In this document: positions 15,021 to 23,567 of the stretch, in pieces
How the letters are laid out: every line of letters begins with the position of its first letter
How positions within the stretch are numbered: the first letter of the stretch is position 1
Source: Deltaproteobacteria bacterium
Lineage (GTDB): Bacteria; Desulfobacterota; SM23-61
Assembly (NCBI GenBank): GCA_026388915.1
Contig: JAPLIW010000424.1
Location: 1-32,079 of the forward strand
Length of the DNA stretch: 32,079 nucleotides
Reading direction: 5' to 3'
Translations under genes and position numbers: made by a program
Notes under the pieces: generated by a model
Databases searched by the model: none
Seen by the model: only the letters and a program-made list of their open reading frames with translations
What the model was told of the DNA's origin: nothing

Positions 15021-16025
15021 TTATCTTATACCCATACGGGAATAGGCGTTCAAAGTCAAGTCCGCGCGAAAGCCTTCCTGGAGGAGGTGGAACCCGGCCA
15101 CGCCGATCATAGCCGCGTTGTCCGTGCACAGAGCGGGAGCAGGAAAGCATACCTCCATGCCGGATTCTTTTCCCTCCTGAGATAACTTCTCCCGCAGGCG
15201 GGAATTGCAGGCCACTCCTCCGGCCACGACCACTTCGCGGATTCCTTCCTGGCGCGCCGCCCGAAAGACCTTGGAGACCAGGGTATCCACCACTGCTTCC
15301 TGAAAAGAGGCGGCCACATCCCGGACCTGAGAGGGAGTCAGTTTCCCCCCCAATCCCTTTACGTAGTTCAAAACGGCGGTCTTCAGCCCGCTGAAACTGA
15401 AGTCGAGAGAGTCCGGTTCCAGCAGGGTCCGGGGAAACGCAATGGCCCTCCGGTCCCCTTCCCTGCTCAGCCGGTCGATGATTTCTCCCCCGGGGTAACC
15501 CAGCTCCAGAAGCTTGGCCACTTTATCGAAGGCCTCCCCGGCAGCGTCATCCCGGGTTCGGCCGATGAGGGCCATCCGGGTCCGGGACTCCACCCGGAAG
15601 AGGCTCGTATGGCCTCCCGACACCACCAGCGAAATGAATGGAAATTTCAGGCCGGAAAAGTCAAGAAATATGGCCGCCACATGGCCCAGGATATGATTGA
15701 CCCCCACGATCGGAAGGTTGAGAACGTAGGCCAGGGATTTAGCCGCGGCGATGCCCACGAGGAGAGAACCCACCAGGCCCGGCCCCTGGGTGACGGCGAT
15801 CCCCTCCAGGCCCGCCAGGTTGATTTCCGCTTGGGAGAGGGCTTCCTGGATAACCGGCAGGATAGCTTCCACATGGTGACGGGAAGCCAGTTCCGGAACC
15901 ACTCCCCCGTATTTCCGGTGGATGGAAACCTGGGAAGCGACGACGCTGGACCGGACCTTTTGCCCATCCTCCACCACTGCGGCCGCAGTCTCATCGCAGG
16001 AGGATTCAATTGCTAAAATGTTCAT
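15021..16025 (-). CDS. tsaD: tRNA N6-threonylcarbamoyladenosine transferase TsaD
   Basis: 334 residues, normal length. Features are MNILAIESSCDETAAAVV at the N-terminus, the metal-binding His pair in NHILGHV (about residues 110-116), PFISLVVSGGHTSLF, KLLELGYPGGEIIDRL, LDFSFSGLKTAV, VAGGVACNSRLRE and LCTDNAAMIGVAG. TsaD transfers threonylcarbamoyl from its adenylate to A37 of ANN-decoding tRNAs together with TsaB/TsaE, which are not in this window. It leads the four-gene minus-strand operon. A palindrome at 16096-16112 lies about 70 bp upstream. Confidence 0.95.
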   Translation of the reverse strand: MNILAIESSCDETAAAVVEDGQKVRSSVVASQVSIHRKYGGVVPELASRHHVEAILPVIQEALSQAEINLAGLEGIAVTQGPGLVGSLLVGIAAAKSLAYVLNLPIVGVNHILGHVAAIFLDFSGLKFPFISLVVSGGHTSLFRVESRTRMALIGRTRDDAAGEAFDKVAKLLELGYPGGEIIDRLSREGDRRAIAFPRTLLEPDSLDFSFSGLKTAVLNYVKGLGGKLTPSQVRDVAASFQEAVVDTLVSKVFRAARQEGIREVVVAGGVACNSRLREKLSQEGKESGMEVCFPAPALCTDNAAMIGVAGFHLLQEGFRADLTLNAYSRMGIR

Positions 16026-16095
16026 TCGAGGGTCAGTGGTTCAAACGCTCCCGGGGGATTGGAAGACCGCAATCGAGCAGCGGATCGATTGAGCG

Positions 16096-16112
16096 GATAT
16101 TCACAGAATATC
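16096..16112. promoter_or_regulatory. Perfect 7-3-7 palindrome upstream of tsaD
   Basis: GATATTC-ACA-GAATATC is flanked on each side by an ATCGAT (16084-16089 and 16115-16120), so the symmetry is extended. It lies in the gap between tsaD and pilC and could be an operator for tsaD. No regulator is known from the window. Confidence 0.35.
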
Positions 16113-16232
16113 ATATCGATGGCGGAACCGGAAGCCCACTGGGTAGGAAAACTCCTCCCCTTCCGGGCTTGGGGCGAAAGGGACATCTCTTGCCCGGCGG
16201 GAGAAACTCGATGCGTCCGGTAGAAAAGCCGA

Positions 16233-17444
16233 TTAGCCCAGAACCGCGGCCATCTTGAAGATGGGCAGGTACATGGCGATGACCAGGGCTCCGATGGCGG
16301 CCCCCAGGAAGACCATGAGAACCGGCTCCAGCAGCGAAGTCAGGGCGGAGACCGCCGAATCCACCTCGTCGTCGTAAAAATCGGCGATCTTCGACAGCAT
16401 GGAATCCAGGGCCCCGGTCGATTCCCCCACCGAGATCATCTGCACCACCATGGGCGGGAAAATGCCGCTGGCCCCCAGAGGTTCGGCGACCGTTTTCCCT
16501 TCCCCGATGCTGACGCGGGTCTTCAAAATGGCTTTCTCGATAATCTTGTTTCCCGAGGTACGGGCCACAATGTCCAATCCCTCCAGGATGGGAACTCCGC
16601 TGGAGAGCATAGTGCTCAGGGTGCGGGTGAACTTGGCGATGGCCACCTTTTTAACCAGCATCCCGAATACGGGAAGCTTGAGAATACAATCGTCTATTCT
16701 CTCGTGCCCCTTTTCGGTCCGGTAATAATAGCGGAAGCCGAAGCCAAGAACGACGAGGAAGAGCCCGATGGCCCACCAGTAGGCGCGCAACATATCACTG
16801 AGGTTGATCACCAGCTGGGTGAACGCCGGGAGGGTTCCCCCCATGTCGGCAAACATCTTCTGGAAGACCGGGATGACGAAGAGTAAGAGCGATCCGACAA
16901 CCAGCAGGGCGACGCAGAGTACGACCCCCGGGTACACCATGGCCCCCTTGACCTTTTTCTTGAGGTTCATCGTCTTTTCGATATAGACCGCCAGACGGTT
17001 CAGGATGGTGTCCAGAATTCCTCCCGCCTCTCCCGCGGCCACCAGGTTGCAGAAGAGATCGTTGAACACCGTGGGGTGCTTCCGCAGGGCGTCGGCAAAA
17101 GTCGATCCGGCTTCCACATCGCCCTTTACCCGGAGAAGGACCTCTTTAAAAAAGGGGTTGTCCTGCTGGCTGGAGAGGATTTCCAGGCACTGGACCAGGG
17201 GCAGTCCGGCGTCGATCATGGTGGCAAACTGACGGGTGAAGACCACGATCTCTTTTTCCCGGACCCGGTTCCTCCAGGGTAACTTGATTCCTCTCAGGAT
17301 ATCCTTCGGTTTGGGCGCGATCTTGGTGGCCAGAATCTGCTGGCGGCGGAGGATCATTCTCACGGCGCCTTCGTTGCTCGCCTCCATCTCCCCCTTTTCG
17401 ATCGTCCCCTTGCGGGATTTTCCTTCCCAAACATATGCTCCCAT
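16233..17444 (-). CDS. pilC: Type IV pilus inner-membrane platform protein PilC
   Basis: 403 residues with two GspF/T2SSF domains: REKEIVVFTRQFATMIDAGLPLVQCLEIL (about residues 62-90) and FTRTLSTMLSSGVPILEGLDIVARTSGN (about 270-297). There are three hydrophobic segments: VYPGVVLCVALLVVGSLLLFVIP, WWAIGLFLVVLGFGF, and the C-terminal LLEPVLMVFLGAAIGALVIAMYLPIF. PilC is the membrane platform turned by PilB during pilus extension. It starts 36 bp after pilB ends. The ORF matches family length and looks intact. Confidence 0.93.
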   Translation of the reverse strand: MGAYVWEGKSRKGTIEKGEMEASNEGAVRMILRRQQILATKIAPKPKDILRGIKLPWRNRVREKEIVVFTRQFATMIDAGLPLVQCLEILSSQQDNPFFKEVLLRVKGDVEAGSTFADALRKHPTVFNDLFCNLVAAGEAGGILDTILNRLAVYIEKTMNLKKKVKGAMVYPGVVLCVALLVVGSLLLFVIPVFQKMFADMGGTLPAFTQLVINLSDMLRAYWWAIGLFLVVLGFGFRYYYRTEKGHERIDDCILKLPVFGMLVKKVAIAKFTRTLSTMLSSGVPILEGLDIVARTSGNKIIEKAILKTRVSIGEGKTVAEPLGASGIFPPMVVQMISVGESTGALDSMLSKIADFYDDEVDSAVSALTSLLEPVLMVFLGAAIGALVIAMYLPIFKMAAVLG

Positions 17445-17480
17445 TGGCGTCCTCCGATTATGATCCGGGCGGTTTCTCGG

Positions 17481-19178
17481 TTAATCCTCCACCGTGACCT
17501 TCAGGACTTCTTCTACGCTCGTGACCCCTTCCTTGAGCTTCTGCAGTGCCGCCTGCCGCAAGCTTTTCATCCCCAGGCTGACGGCCTCCTTCTTGATTTC
17601 CCCGGCTGAAGCCCCCTGGAGGATTTGCTCCCGGACCTCTTCGCGGACGGGGAGAACTTCATATAGGGCCACGCGCCCCTTGTAGCCGGTGTTGCTGCAG
17701 CGGGCGCATCCCGCCCCCTTGTAACAGGTAAACCCCTGGAGTTCCTCGGAAGGAACTCCCAGATTCAGGAGCATCTGGGGAGAGACCTGGACCACGGTCC
17801 TGCAGGCATCGCAAACTTTCCTTGCCAGTCTCTGGGCAACGATCAGATTCACCGCCGAGGCCACCAAAAAGGGCTCGATGCCCATGTTCAGCAGACGGCT
17901 GATGGTGGCGGGGGCGTCATTGGTGTGGAGCGTGCTCAACACCATATGCCCGGTCAGGGCGGCCTTGATGGCGATTTCAGCGGTCTCAAAGTCCCGAATC
18001 TCCCCCACCATGATGATGTCCGGATCCTGGCGCAGGAAGGAACGGAGGCAGTTGGCGAAACTCAGCCCGATTTCCTCGTGGATCTGGACCTGGTTGATTC
18101 CCATGAGGTTGTACTCCACCGGGTCCTCGGCGGTGGAAATATTTTCGGATATCTGGTTCAATTCGGTCAGGGCCGAGTAGAGGGTCGTGGTCTTCCCGCT
18201 TCCCGTCGGCCCGGTCACCAGGACCATGCCGAAAGGCTTGTGAATGGCGTCGCGGAACTCCAGGAGGGGTTTTTCTTCGAACCCCAGCTTGGTCATGTCC
18301 AGCTGCAGGCTGGATTTGTCCAGTAACCGCATGACCACCTTTTCCCCGAAGAGGGTGGGCAGGACGGATACGCGGAAGTCCATCTCTTTATCTTTCCCGT
18401 ATTTCACCTTGATCCGGCCGTCCTGGGGAAGGCGGCGTTCAGCGATGTCCAGCTTGGACATGATCTTCACGCGGGAAGTGATGGCATTCTTGAGCTTCAG
18501 CGGGGGCTTCATGAACTCATACAGTACCCCGTCCACCCGCAGGCGGACCCGGAAGACTTTTTCATAGGGCTCGATATGGATGTCGCTGGCGGCCCTATTG
18601 ATCGCCTCGTTCAGAACCAGGTTTACCAGCTTCACCACCGGAGCATCTTCGACCGCCTGCTTCAGCGCGCTGACGTCGATGTCCTCCGAGTCCTCCAGAA
18701 GATCAATCGTTTCCCCTTCTTTGATGCCATCCATGATATCGTTGAGGGCATCGGAGGGGTCATAGAGCCGGTCAATGACCGTCTTAATGGCGCTTTCCGT
18801 GGAGACGAACACCTCTACATGGCAGCCGGCGAGAAATTTGATATCATCGATGGCCAGGATATTAGAGGGGTCGCTCATGGCAACCCGAAGGGTGGACCCG
18901 ACTCGTTTGATGGGAATCGCCTGGTATTTAAAAATCACGTCGGCCGGGATCATCTTCATGGCGTCCGGGTCGATCTGGATTTCATTCAGATCGATGGCCG
19001 GGACGCCGTAATGGCGGCTGAGGAAAGAAACCAGGGTCTTTTCACTTATGTATCCCAGCTTTACCAGGCCGGAACCCAGCTTGCTTCCCGAGAGTTTTTG
19101 ATCCTGGAGGGCTTTTTCCAGTTGTGCGGGGGTAATTAAGCCATTGCTGACCAAAAGGTCACCCAATCGGCCGGCCAT
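17481..19178 (-). CDS. pilB: Type IV pilus extension ATPase PilB
   Basis: 565 residues. The N-terminal MshEN/T2SSE_N domain (LGDLLVSNGLITPAQLEKAL) is followed by the T2SSE ATPase core with ASDIHIEPYE, Walker A GPTGSGKTTT (about residues 323-332), the Asp box/Walker B region DPDIIMVGEIRDFETAEIA and the His box LTGHMVLSTLHTNDA. The four-Cys zinc motif CDAC...CARC is near residues 464-496. PilB powers pilin polymerisation. A good promoter lies 36-64 bp upstream and GGAGAG serves as ribosome site. pilT, the retraction ATPase often placed between pilB and pilC, is not here. Confidence 0.95.
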   Translation of the reverse strand: MAGRLGDLLVSNGLITPAQLEKALQDQKLSGSKLGSGLVKLGYISEKTLVSFLSRHYGVPAIDLNEIQIDPDAMKMIPADVIFKYQAIPIKRVGSTLRVAMSDPSNILAIDDIKFLAGCHVEVFVSTESAIKTVIDRLYDPSDALNDIMDGIKEGETIDLLEDSEDIDVSALKQAVEDAPVVKLVNLVLNEAINRAASDIHIEPYEKVFRVRLRVDGVLYEFMKPPLKLKNAITSRVKIMSKLDIAERRLPQDGRIKVKYGKDKEMDFRVSVLPTLFGEKVVMRLLDKSSLQLDMTKLGFEEKPLLEFRDAIHKPFGMVLVTGPTGSGKTTTLYSALTELNQISENISTAEDPVEYNLMGINQVQIHEEIGLSFANCLRSFLRQDPDIIMVGEIRDFETAEIAIKAALTGHMVLSTLHTNDAPATISRLLNMGIEPFLVASAVNLIVAQRLARKVCDACRTVVQVSPQMLLNLGVPSEELQGFTCYKGAGCARCSNTGYKGRVALYEVLPVREEVREQILQGASAGEIKKEAVSLGMKSLRQAALQKLKEGVTSVEEVLKVTVED

Positions 19179-19213
19179 ACGCTATCTCTCCACAATTATA
19201 TTGTTTTCAAAAA

Positions 19214-19242
19214 AATATAGAAGGCTATCAGGGTCTTGTCAA
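19214..19242 (-). promoter_or_regulatory. Promoter of pilB-pilC
   Basis: On the minus strand TTGACA (19237-19242), a 17-bp spacer and TATATT (19214-19219) form a near-consensus sigma70-type promoter. This is notable because many pil operons use sigma54; no GG-N10-GC element is seen here. Confidence 0.7.
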
Positions 19243-19350
19243 GAAATTTCCAATCTTGTCTAAAGCATTATCGTCACCGGGCAGAAGAATCTGAAATCTT
19301 ATCCATACCTTTACTACCTGCATGGGCAGGCCGAAGAGGATATCTTTCTA

Positions 19351-19379
19351 TTGACAACCCTTTGGAAAGAGAGTACTTT
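19351..19379 (+). promoter_or_regulatory. Candidate promoter of the pgpA-cinA-thpR-recA operon
   Basis: TTGACA (19351-19356), a 17-bp spacer and TACTTT (19374-19379) lie about 170 bp upstream of pgpA. The 374-bp pilB-pgpA gap otherwise holds only the divergent pilB promoter; a 75-codon frame inside it has no recognisable features. Confidence 0.5.
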
Positions 19380-19552
19380 TTCTCCTTGGTTGAAAATTTG
19401 CACCCTATCACGGCAAATAAAATTACCCTGCCCAATGGGGGTATACGGGATAAATCATTTTAACTTCGCTATAAAGAAAAATAAAGGCCATATCGGGGGG
19501 GTTGGGGATTTTTTATCCTTTTCGCGTGCTAAGCGCTGGGAGGTAATGAAGT

Positions 19553-20020
19553 TTGAATCGCTTGATTATCGCCATGGCTTCTGTCGGCTATGCAGGTTTT
19601 TCTCCCCGGGCGCCGGGAACCGCGGGAACGGCGGTGGGGATTCTGGTCTATCTTCTTTACTCCTCCTTCCCTCCCCTGCTCTATTTCCTCAGCACGGGGG
19701 CTTTTTTAATCCTGGCCTGCTGGATTTCGGAGCGGGCCGAGGTTCTGCTGGGCCAGAAAGACAGCCCGAAGATTGTCATCGATGAAGTCACCGGCTATTT
19801 GATAACCATGGCTTTTGTCCCCTGCACCCCATCATCGATGGTGATTGGATTTCTTTTTTTCCGGGTTTTGGATATAATAAAACCGCCCCCTGCAAATTGG
19901 ATCAACCGGGAGATGAAGGGCGGCTGGGCGGTTGTTCTGGACGATGCGGTGGCCGGAGGGTACGCGAATGTTCTCCTCCGTCTGACTGCTGTTTTTTATC
20001 CGGGCCTTTTCCTTGTCTGA
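19553..20020 (+). CDS. pgpA: Phosphatidylglycerophosphatase A
   Basis: 155 residues with ASVGYAGFSPRAPGTAGTAVG near residues 9-29, KIVIDEVTGYLITMAFVP near 73-90, and FFRVLDIIKPPPANWI near 102-117, typical of PgpA. It has several membrane segments. The enzyme removes the phosphate from phosphatidylglycerol phosphate in the inner membrane. The start is TTG at 19553, supported by GGGAGG nine bases upstream; the nearby ATG at 19546 is out of frame. It is the first gene of the run to alaS. Confidence 0.9.
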   Translation: MNRLIIAMASVGYAGFSPRAPGTAGTAVGILVYLLYSSFPPLLYFLSTGAFLILACWISERAEVLLGQKDSPKIVIDEVTGYLITMAFVPCTPSSMVIGFLFFRVLDIIKPPPANWINREMKGGWAVVLDDAVAGGYANVLLRLTAVFYPGLFLV

Positions 20021-20055
20021 ATCGATCACGCCGAAGGCTCAAGAGGAGTCATTCC

Positions 20056-21318
20056 TTGCGCGTCGAACTTATTACCATTGGGAACGAACTGACTTCCGGG
20101 GAAGTGGTGGACACCAACGCGGCGTTCATGGCTGAACTCCTGTCGGAAGCCGGCCTGGAGGTGGTTTTCATCACCACCACCGGGGATGAGGCCCTGCGCA
20201 TCGAGGATTCCCTCCGCCGGGCGCAGGAGCGCGTTGAGGTCATCATCGTGAGCGGAGGCCTGGGGCCCACCAAAGATGACATCACCGCGAGTTCTGCGGC
20301 CAAGGCCATGAAGCTTGATCTGGTTCTAAACCGGGAGGTCCTGGAGAATCTGAAGAAACGCTTTGCCGAAGGGGGAATGGAAATGCCGATTTCCAACGAG
20401 AAGCAGGCTTTTTTCCCCCGGCAGGCCGAAATCATTCCCAACCCCATGGGTACGGCCTGCGGTTTCATCGTCCGGCGGCCGGGCAAGGTCTTTATCTTTC
20501 TCCCCGGCGTCCCGCGAGAGCTGAAGGTTTTGATGAGAGAAAAGGTAATTCCCTTCCTGGAGAAAGAAAGAAAGGAAAAGGTCTTGGTGCGCTCTCGCAC
20601 CCTGAAAGTCTTCGGCTTCACCGAATCCGCCATCGCCGATTTGCTGAAGGATGTGAGACCCCAGGATTTTTCCGCCACCCTGGCGTACCTTCCCCGGTAT
20701 CCCGAGAATCATGTGAAGATCATCATCCGGGGACGGGTTGCCGAAGAAGCGGAAGATAACCTCCGGAAGCTGGAAAGCCTGATCCGCGAAAAACTCCAGG
20801 GGCGGGTCATCGCCGTTGACCGGGAGACTCTGGAGGAGATCGTCGGTCAACTCCTCCGTGCCGAGCGGGCGAACCTGGCCGTGGCTGAATCCTGCACCGG
20901 GGGGCTCGTGGCTCGTCGCCTGACCCAAATCGCCGGCAGTTCCGATTACTTCGAGAGATCCGTGGTCGTCTACAGCAATGCCGCCAAGGTTCAAATGCTG
21001 GGGATTCCGGGAGATTTGATCGACCGCGTCGGCGCGGTGAGTGCGGAAGTGGCGGAGAAGATGGCCGAAGGCGTGCGCCGGGTCAGCAACGCCACTCTGG
21101 GATTGGCCATTACCGGGATTGCGGGACCCGCGGGCGGATCGGAAGAAAAACCGGTGGGCACGGTCTTCATCGCCCTGGCGAGCCCCAAAGGAACCGTGTC
21201 CAGGCGATACCCGTTCATGGGTGACCGGGACCAGATTCAGACCATTTCCGCCTACACGGCGATTGACTGGGTGCGAAGGTATTTTTTGAATTTGATACCG
21301 GCTTTCAAGAACTTGTAG
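20056..21318 (+). CDS. cinA: CinA family protein (competence/damage-inducible; nicotinamide-nucleotide amidase domain)
   Basis: 420 residues from a TTG start at 20056, with GAGGAG seven bases upstream. The N-terminal MoCF-like (COG1058) domain has VELITIGNELTSGEVVDTNAAF, VSGGLGPTKDD and FLPGVPRELK. The C-terminal PncC-like domain has AVAESCTGGLVARRLT (about residues 276-291), VVYSNAAKVQMLGIP and TGIAGPAGGSEEKPVGTVFIAL. CinA proteins combine ADP-ribose pyrophosphatase and NMN deamidase activities for NAD recycling. The frame is open upstream of 20056 but that text overlaps pgpA and is not family-like. Confidence 0.92.
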   Translation: MRVELITIGNELTSGEVVDTNAAFMAELLSEAGLEVVFITTTGDEALRIEDSLRRAQERVEVIIVSGGLGPTKDDITASSAAKAMKLDLVLNREVLENLKKRFAEGGMEMPISNEKQAFFPRQAEIIPNPMGTACGFIVRRPGKVFIFLPGVPRELKVLMREKVIPFLEKERKEKVLVRSRTLKVFGFTESAIADLLKDVRPQDFSATLAYLPRYPENHVKIIIRGRVAEEAEDNLRKLESLIREKLQGRVIAVDRETLEEIVGQLLRAERANLAVAESCTGGLVARRLTQIAGSSDYFERSVVVYSNAAKVQMLGIPGDLIDRVGAVSAEVAEKMAEGVRRVSNATLGLAITGIAGPAGGSEEKPVGTVFIALASPKGTVSRRYPFMGDRDQIQTISAYTAIDWVRRYFLNLIPAFKNL

Positions 21319-21353
21319 GACCGGGTTTCCAACCCGCCCTCACGGCTATTTTT

Positions 21354-21926
21354 ATGGACGACATTCGATCTTTCATCGCCATTGAAGTTCCCCAGGCCCT
21401 GAAATCGCGGATGGATGAGCTCCAGCGGGAGCTCCGCCGGACGGAGGCGGATGTGAAATGGGTGCGTCCGGAGGGGATTCATCTGACTCTCAAGTTTCTC
21501 GGCTCCATCCGCCAGGAGGATGTAGAGCGCATTTCCCAGTCCATCGCGCCGGCGATCGCGGGGTGGGAGCCCTTTGAGGTGCGGGTGCAGGGCATGGGCT
21601 GTTTCCCCAATCCCCGCAACCCCAGGGTCGTCTGGCTGGGGATGGACCGGGGAAAAGAAATTCTCACGGCGCTGCAACAGGCGGTGGAAAAGAAGATGGC
21701 CGAGCTGTCTTTCCCGGCGGAAGAGCGCCCCTTTTCTCCCCACCTGACGCTGGGAAGGATCCGGTCTCCCAGGGGCAAAGGAGGATTGGCCCAGGCGATT
21801 GACAAACATCGGGGAGCGGAAGTGGGAACTTTTCAGGTCCGGGAGGTTTTTCTCTTCCGGAGCGAACTCCGTCCTTCCGGAGCGGTTTACACGAAACTAA
21901 AAGAATTCCCGATGCGGCGAGATTAA
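21354..21926 (+). CDS. thpR: RNA 2',3'-cyclic phosphodiesterase ThpR (2H family)
   Basis: 190 residues. Both catalytic HxT motifs of the 2H phosphoesterase family are present: HLTLKFLG (about residues 43-50) and HLTLGRI (about 129-135). The N-terminus RSFIAIEVPQALK and FSPHLTLGRIRSPRG are typical of the former LigT/ThpR group, which hydrolyses 2',3'-cyclic phosphates on RNA ends. It lies between cinA and recA, a common order in Deltaproteobacteria. Confidence 0.9.
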   Translation: MDDIRSFIAIEVPQALKSRMDELQRELRRTEADVKWVRPEGIHLTLKFLGSIRQEDVERISQSIAPAIAGWEPFEVRVQGMGCFPNPRNPRVVWLGMDRGKEILTALQQAVEKKMAELSFPAEERPFSPHLTLGRIRSPRGKGGLAQAIDKHRGAEVGTFQVREVFLFRSELRPSGAVYTKLKEFPMRRD

Positions 21927-21960
21927 AATTTTTCCCAAAATATTCCCCTAAGGAGGATCC

Positions 21961-22977
21961 ATGCCAGCGGAGAGCCCGAAAGAGAAAGCCATTGAACTGG
22001 CCGTCAGCCAGATCGAACGCCAATTTGGCAAGGGATCGATCATGCGTCTGGGGACGGACGCCGTGCTCCCGGAGATACCGGTCATCTCCACGGGCTCTCT
22101 GGCCCTGGATATAGCCCTCGGCGTGGGCGGGGTGCCCCGCGGGCGGGTGGTGGAGATCTACGGCCCGGAAGCCTCGGGCAAGACCACGCTGGCCCTTCAT
22201 ATCGTCGCCGAAGCCCAGAAAAAGGGGGGGATTGCGGGTTTCATCGACGCCGAGCATGCCCTGGACGTAGCCTATTCCCAGAAGCTGGGGGTGAAGACCG
22301 ATGACCTGCTGATCTCCCAACCCGATACCGGGGAACAGGCACTGGAGATTACCGATATGCTTGTGCGGAGCGGGGCCATCGACGTCGTGGTCGTCGACTC
22401 GGTGGCTGCTCTGGTTCCCAAGGCGGAACTGGAGGGGGAGATGGGCGATGCCCACATGGGGCTGCAGGCCCGCCTCATGTCCCAGGCCCTGCGGAAACTT
22501 ACCTCCACCATCAGCAAATCCAACACCTGCGTCATCTTCATCAACCAGATCCGCATGAAGATCGGCGTTTTTATGGGCAATCCGGAGACCACGACCGGCG
22601 GAAATGCCTTAAAATTTTACGCCTCGGTTCGTCTGGATATCCGGCGCATCGGAACCATCAAGGACGGGCAGGAGGCCATCGGAAATCGGACCAAGGTCAA
22701 GGTGGTGAAGAATAAAATGGCCCCTCCCTTCCGGGAAGTGGAGTTTGACATCATGTACGGGGAAGGGATTTCCCGGGAAGGGGACCTGGTGGACCTGGCG
22801 GTGGAAAAGGAGATCATCCAGAAGAGCGGGGCGTGGTTCTCCTTCGACGATGAGCGGATCGGACAGGGCCGGGAGAATGCCAAGGTTTTCCTGAAAGAGC
22901 ACCCGGAGACCGCCCGGGCTATTGAAGAAAATCTCAGAGAAAAATTGGGGCTGGTGAAAAAACCAAAGGAAGATTAA
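21961..22977 (+). CDS. recA: Recombinase RecA
   Basis: 338 residues, full length. Walker [10 protein letters not shown] (about residues 68-76), [26 protein letters not shown] with Walker B, the L1 loop [24 protein letters not shown], and L2 region [32 protein letters not shown] are all intact. RecA forms the strand-exchange filament and activates the SOS response. A textbook AAGGAGG ribosome site precedes the ATG. No LexA-type box (CTGT-N8-ACAG or GAAC-N4-GTTC) was seen in the 34-bp gap, so expression probably comes from the operon promoter. Confidence 0.97.
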   Translation: MPAESPKEKAIELAVSQIERQFGKGSIMRLGTDAVLPEIPVISTGSLALDIALGVGGVPRGRVVEIYGPEASGKTTLALHIVAEAQKKGGIAGFIDAEHALDVAYSQKLGVKTDDLLISQPDTGEQALEITDMLVRSGAIDVVVVDSVAALVPKAELEGEMGDAHMGLQARLMSQALRKLTSTISKSNTCVIFINQIRMKIGVFMGNPETTTGGNALKFYASVRLDIRRIGTIKDGQEAIGNRTKVKVVKNKMAPPFREVEFDIMYGEGISREGDLVDLAVEKEIIQKSGAWFSFDDERIGQGRENAKVFLKEHPETARAIEENLREKLGLVKKPKED

Positions 22978-22979
22978 AC

Positions 22980-23055
22980 GAAATGCGGAGTGCGGAATTC
23001 GGAATGCGGAATGAAAAAATGAAGCTTGAAATTCCGCATTCCGCATTCCGAATTA
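22980..23055. repeat. AATTCGGAATGCGG-type repeat between recA and recX
   Basis: ATGCGGAGTGCGGAATTCGG and GGAATGCGGAATG on the left face ATTCCGCATTCCGCATTCCG on the right, giving a foldable inverted repeat of about 75 bp directly after the recA stop codon. It could weaken or terminate recA read-through into recX. Confidence 0.7.
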
Positions 23056-23075
23056 GAAAAGTCCCTTACCCTTCT

Positions 23076-23567
23076 ATGCCGACCCAGCGATCGAAGTCTC
23101 CGGAAAGCGCAGAGACGTCCGCCATGCGCCTTCTGGGCAGGCGCGATTACAGCCGTCAGGAGCTGCTGCGCAAGCTCATCGGGAAAGGATTTTTAGCCGG
23201 AGAGGTGGAGGGGGTCCTCGTAAAATTCGAGAGCCTTGGACTCCTGGATGATCGAAAATTGGCCCAGCGCCTGGTTGACTATTATTCTGGGGAGAAGCTC
23301 TGGGGTCCGCAAAAGGTTTTACAGAAATTGGTTCAAAGGGGGATCCCGGCTGAGTGTGCCCGGGACCTGGTCGACGGGGAAGAGGAAAGCGGGAAGGCAC
23401 CGGAACGACTTCGAAAGGTTCTGCATCTTAAATCGAAAAGCCAAGACCTCCATTCTCTGTCGCCTCAGGGAAAGCGACGGCTGGCCAACTACCTCCGGCA
23501 GAGGGGGTATGGCTGGAATGATATCTGGGAGGCCTTGCAGGAAATCGGAGGTTCGGTAGAAGAATGA
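23076..23567 (+). CDS. recX: Regulatory protein RecX
   Basis: About 163 residues from ATG 23076. RecX-type three-helix repeats are seen: AMRLLGRRDYSRQELLRKLIGKGF near residues 16-39, LGLLDDRKLAQRLVDYY near 55-71, GPQKVLQKLVQRGIP near 77-91, and a final KRRLANYLRQRGYGWNDIWEAL. RecX modulates RecA filaments. An earlier in-frame ATG at 22983 would add 31 residues translated entirely from the intergenic repeat, so I reject it. The stop overlaps the alaS start. Confidence 0.85.
   Translation: MPTQRSKSPESAETSAMRLLGRRDYSRQELLRKLIGKGFLAGEVEGVLVKFESLGLLDDRKLAQRLVDYYSGEKLWGPQKVLQKLVQRGIPAECARDLVDGEEESGKAPERLRKVLHLKSKSQDLHSLSPQGKRRLANYLRQRGYGWNDIWEALQEIGGSVEE

Noticed and set aside
16026-16232. Small coding gene between tsaD and pilC
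   Set aside because: Short open frames exist on both strands but lack motifs and ribosome sites; the palindrome suggests a regulatory gap.
19236-19463. 75-codon frame between pilB and pgpA
   Set aside because: It covers promoter elements of both neighbours and has no motif or ribosome site.
21927-21960. LexA/SOS box before recA
   Set aside because: No palindromic SOS-type sequence is visible in the short gap; only an AT-rich stretch and a strong ribosome site.
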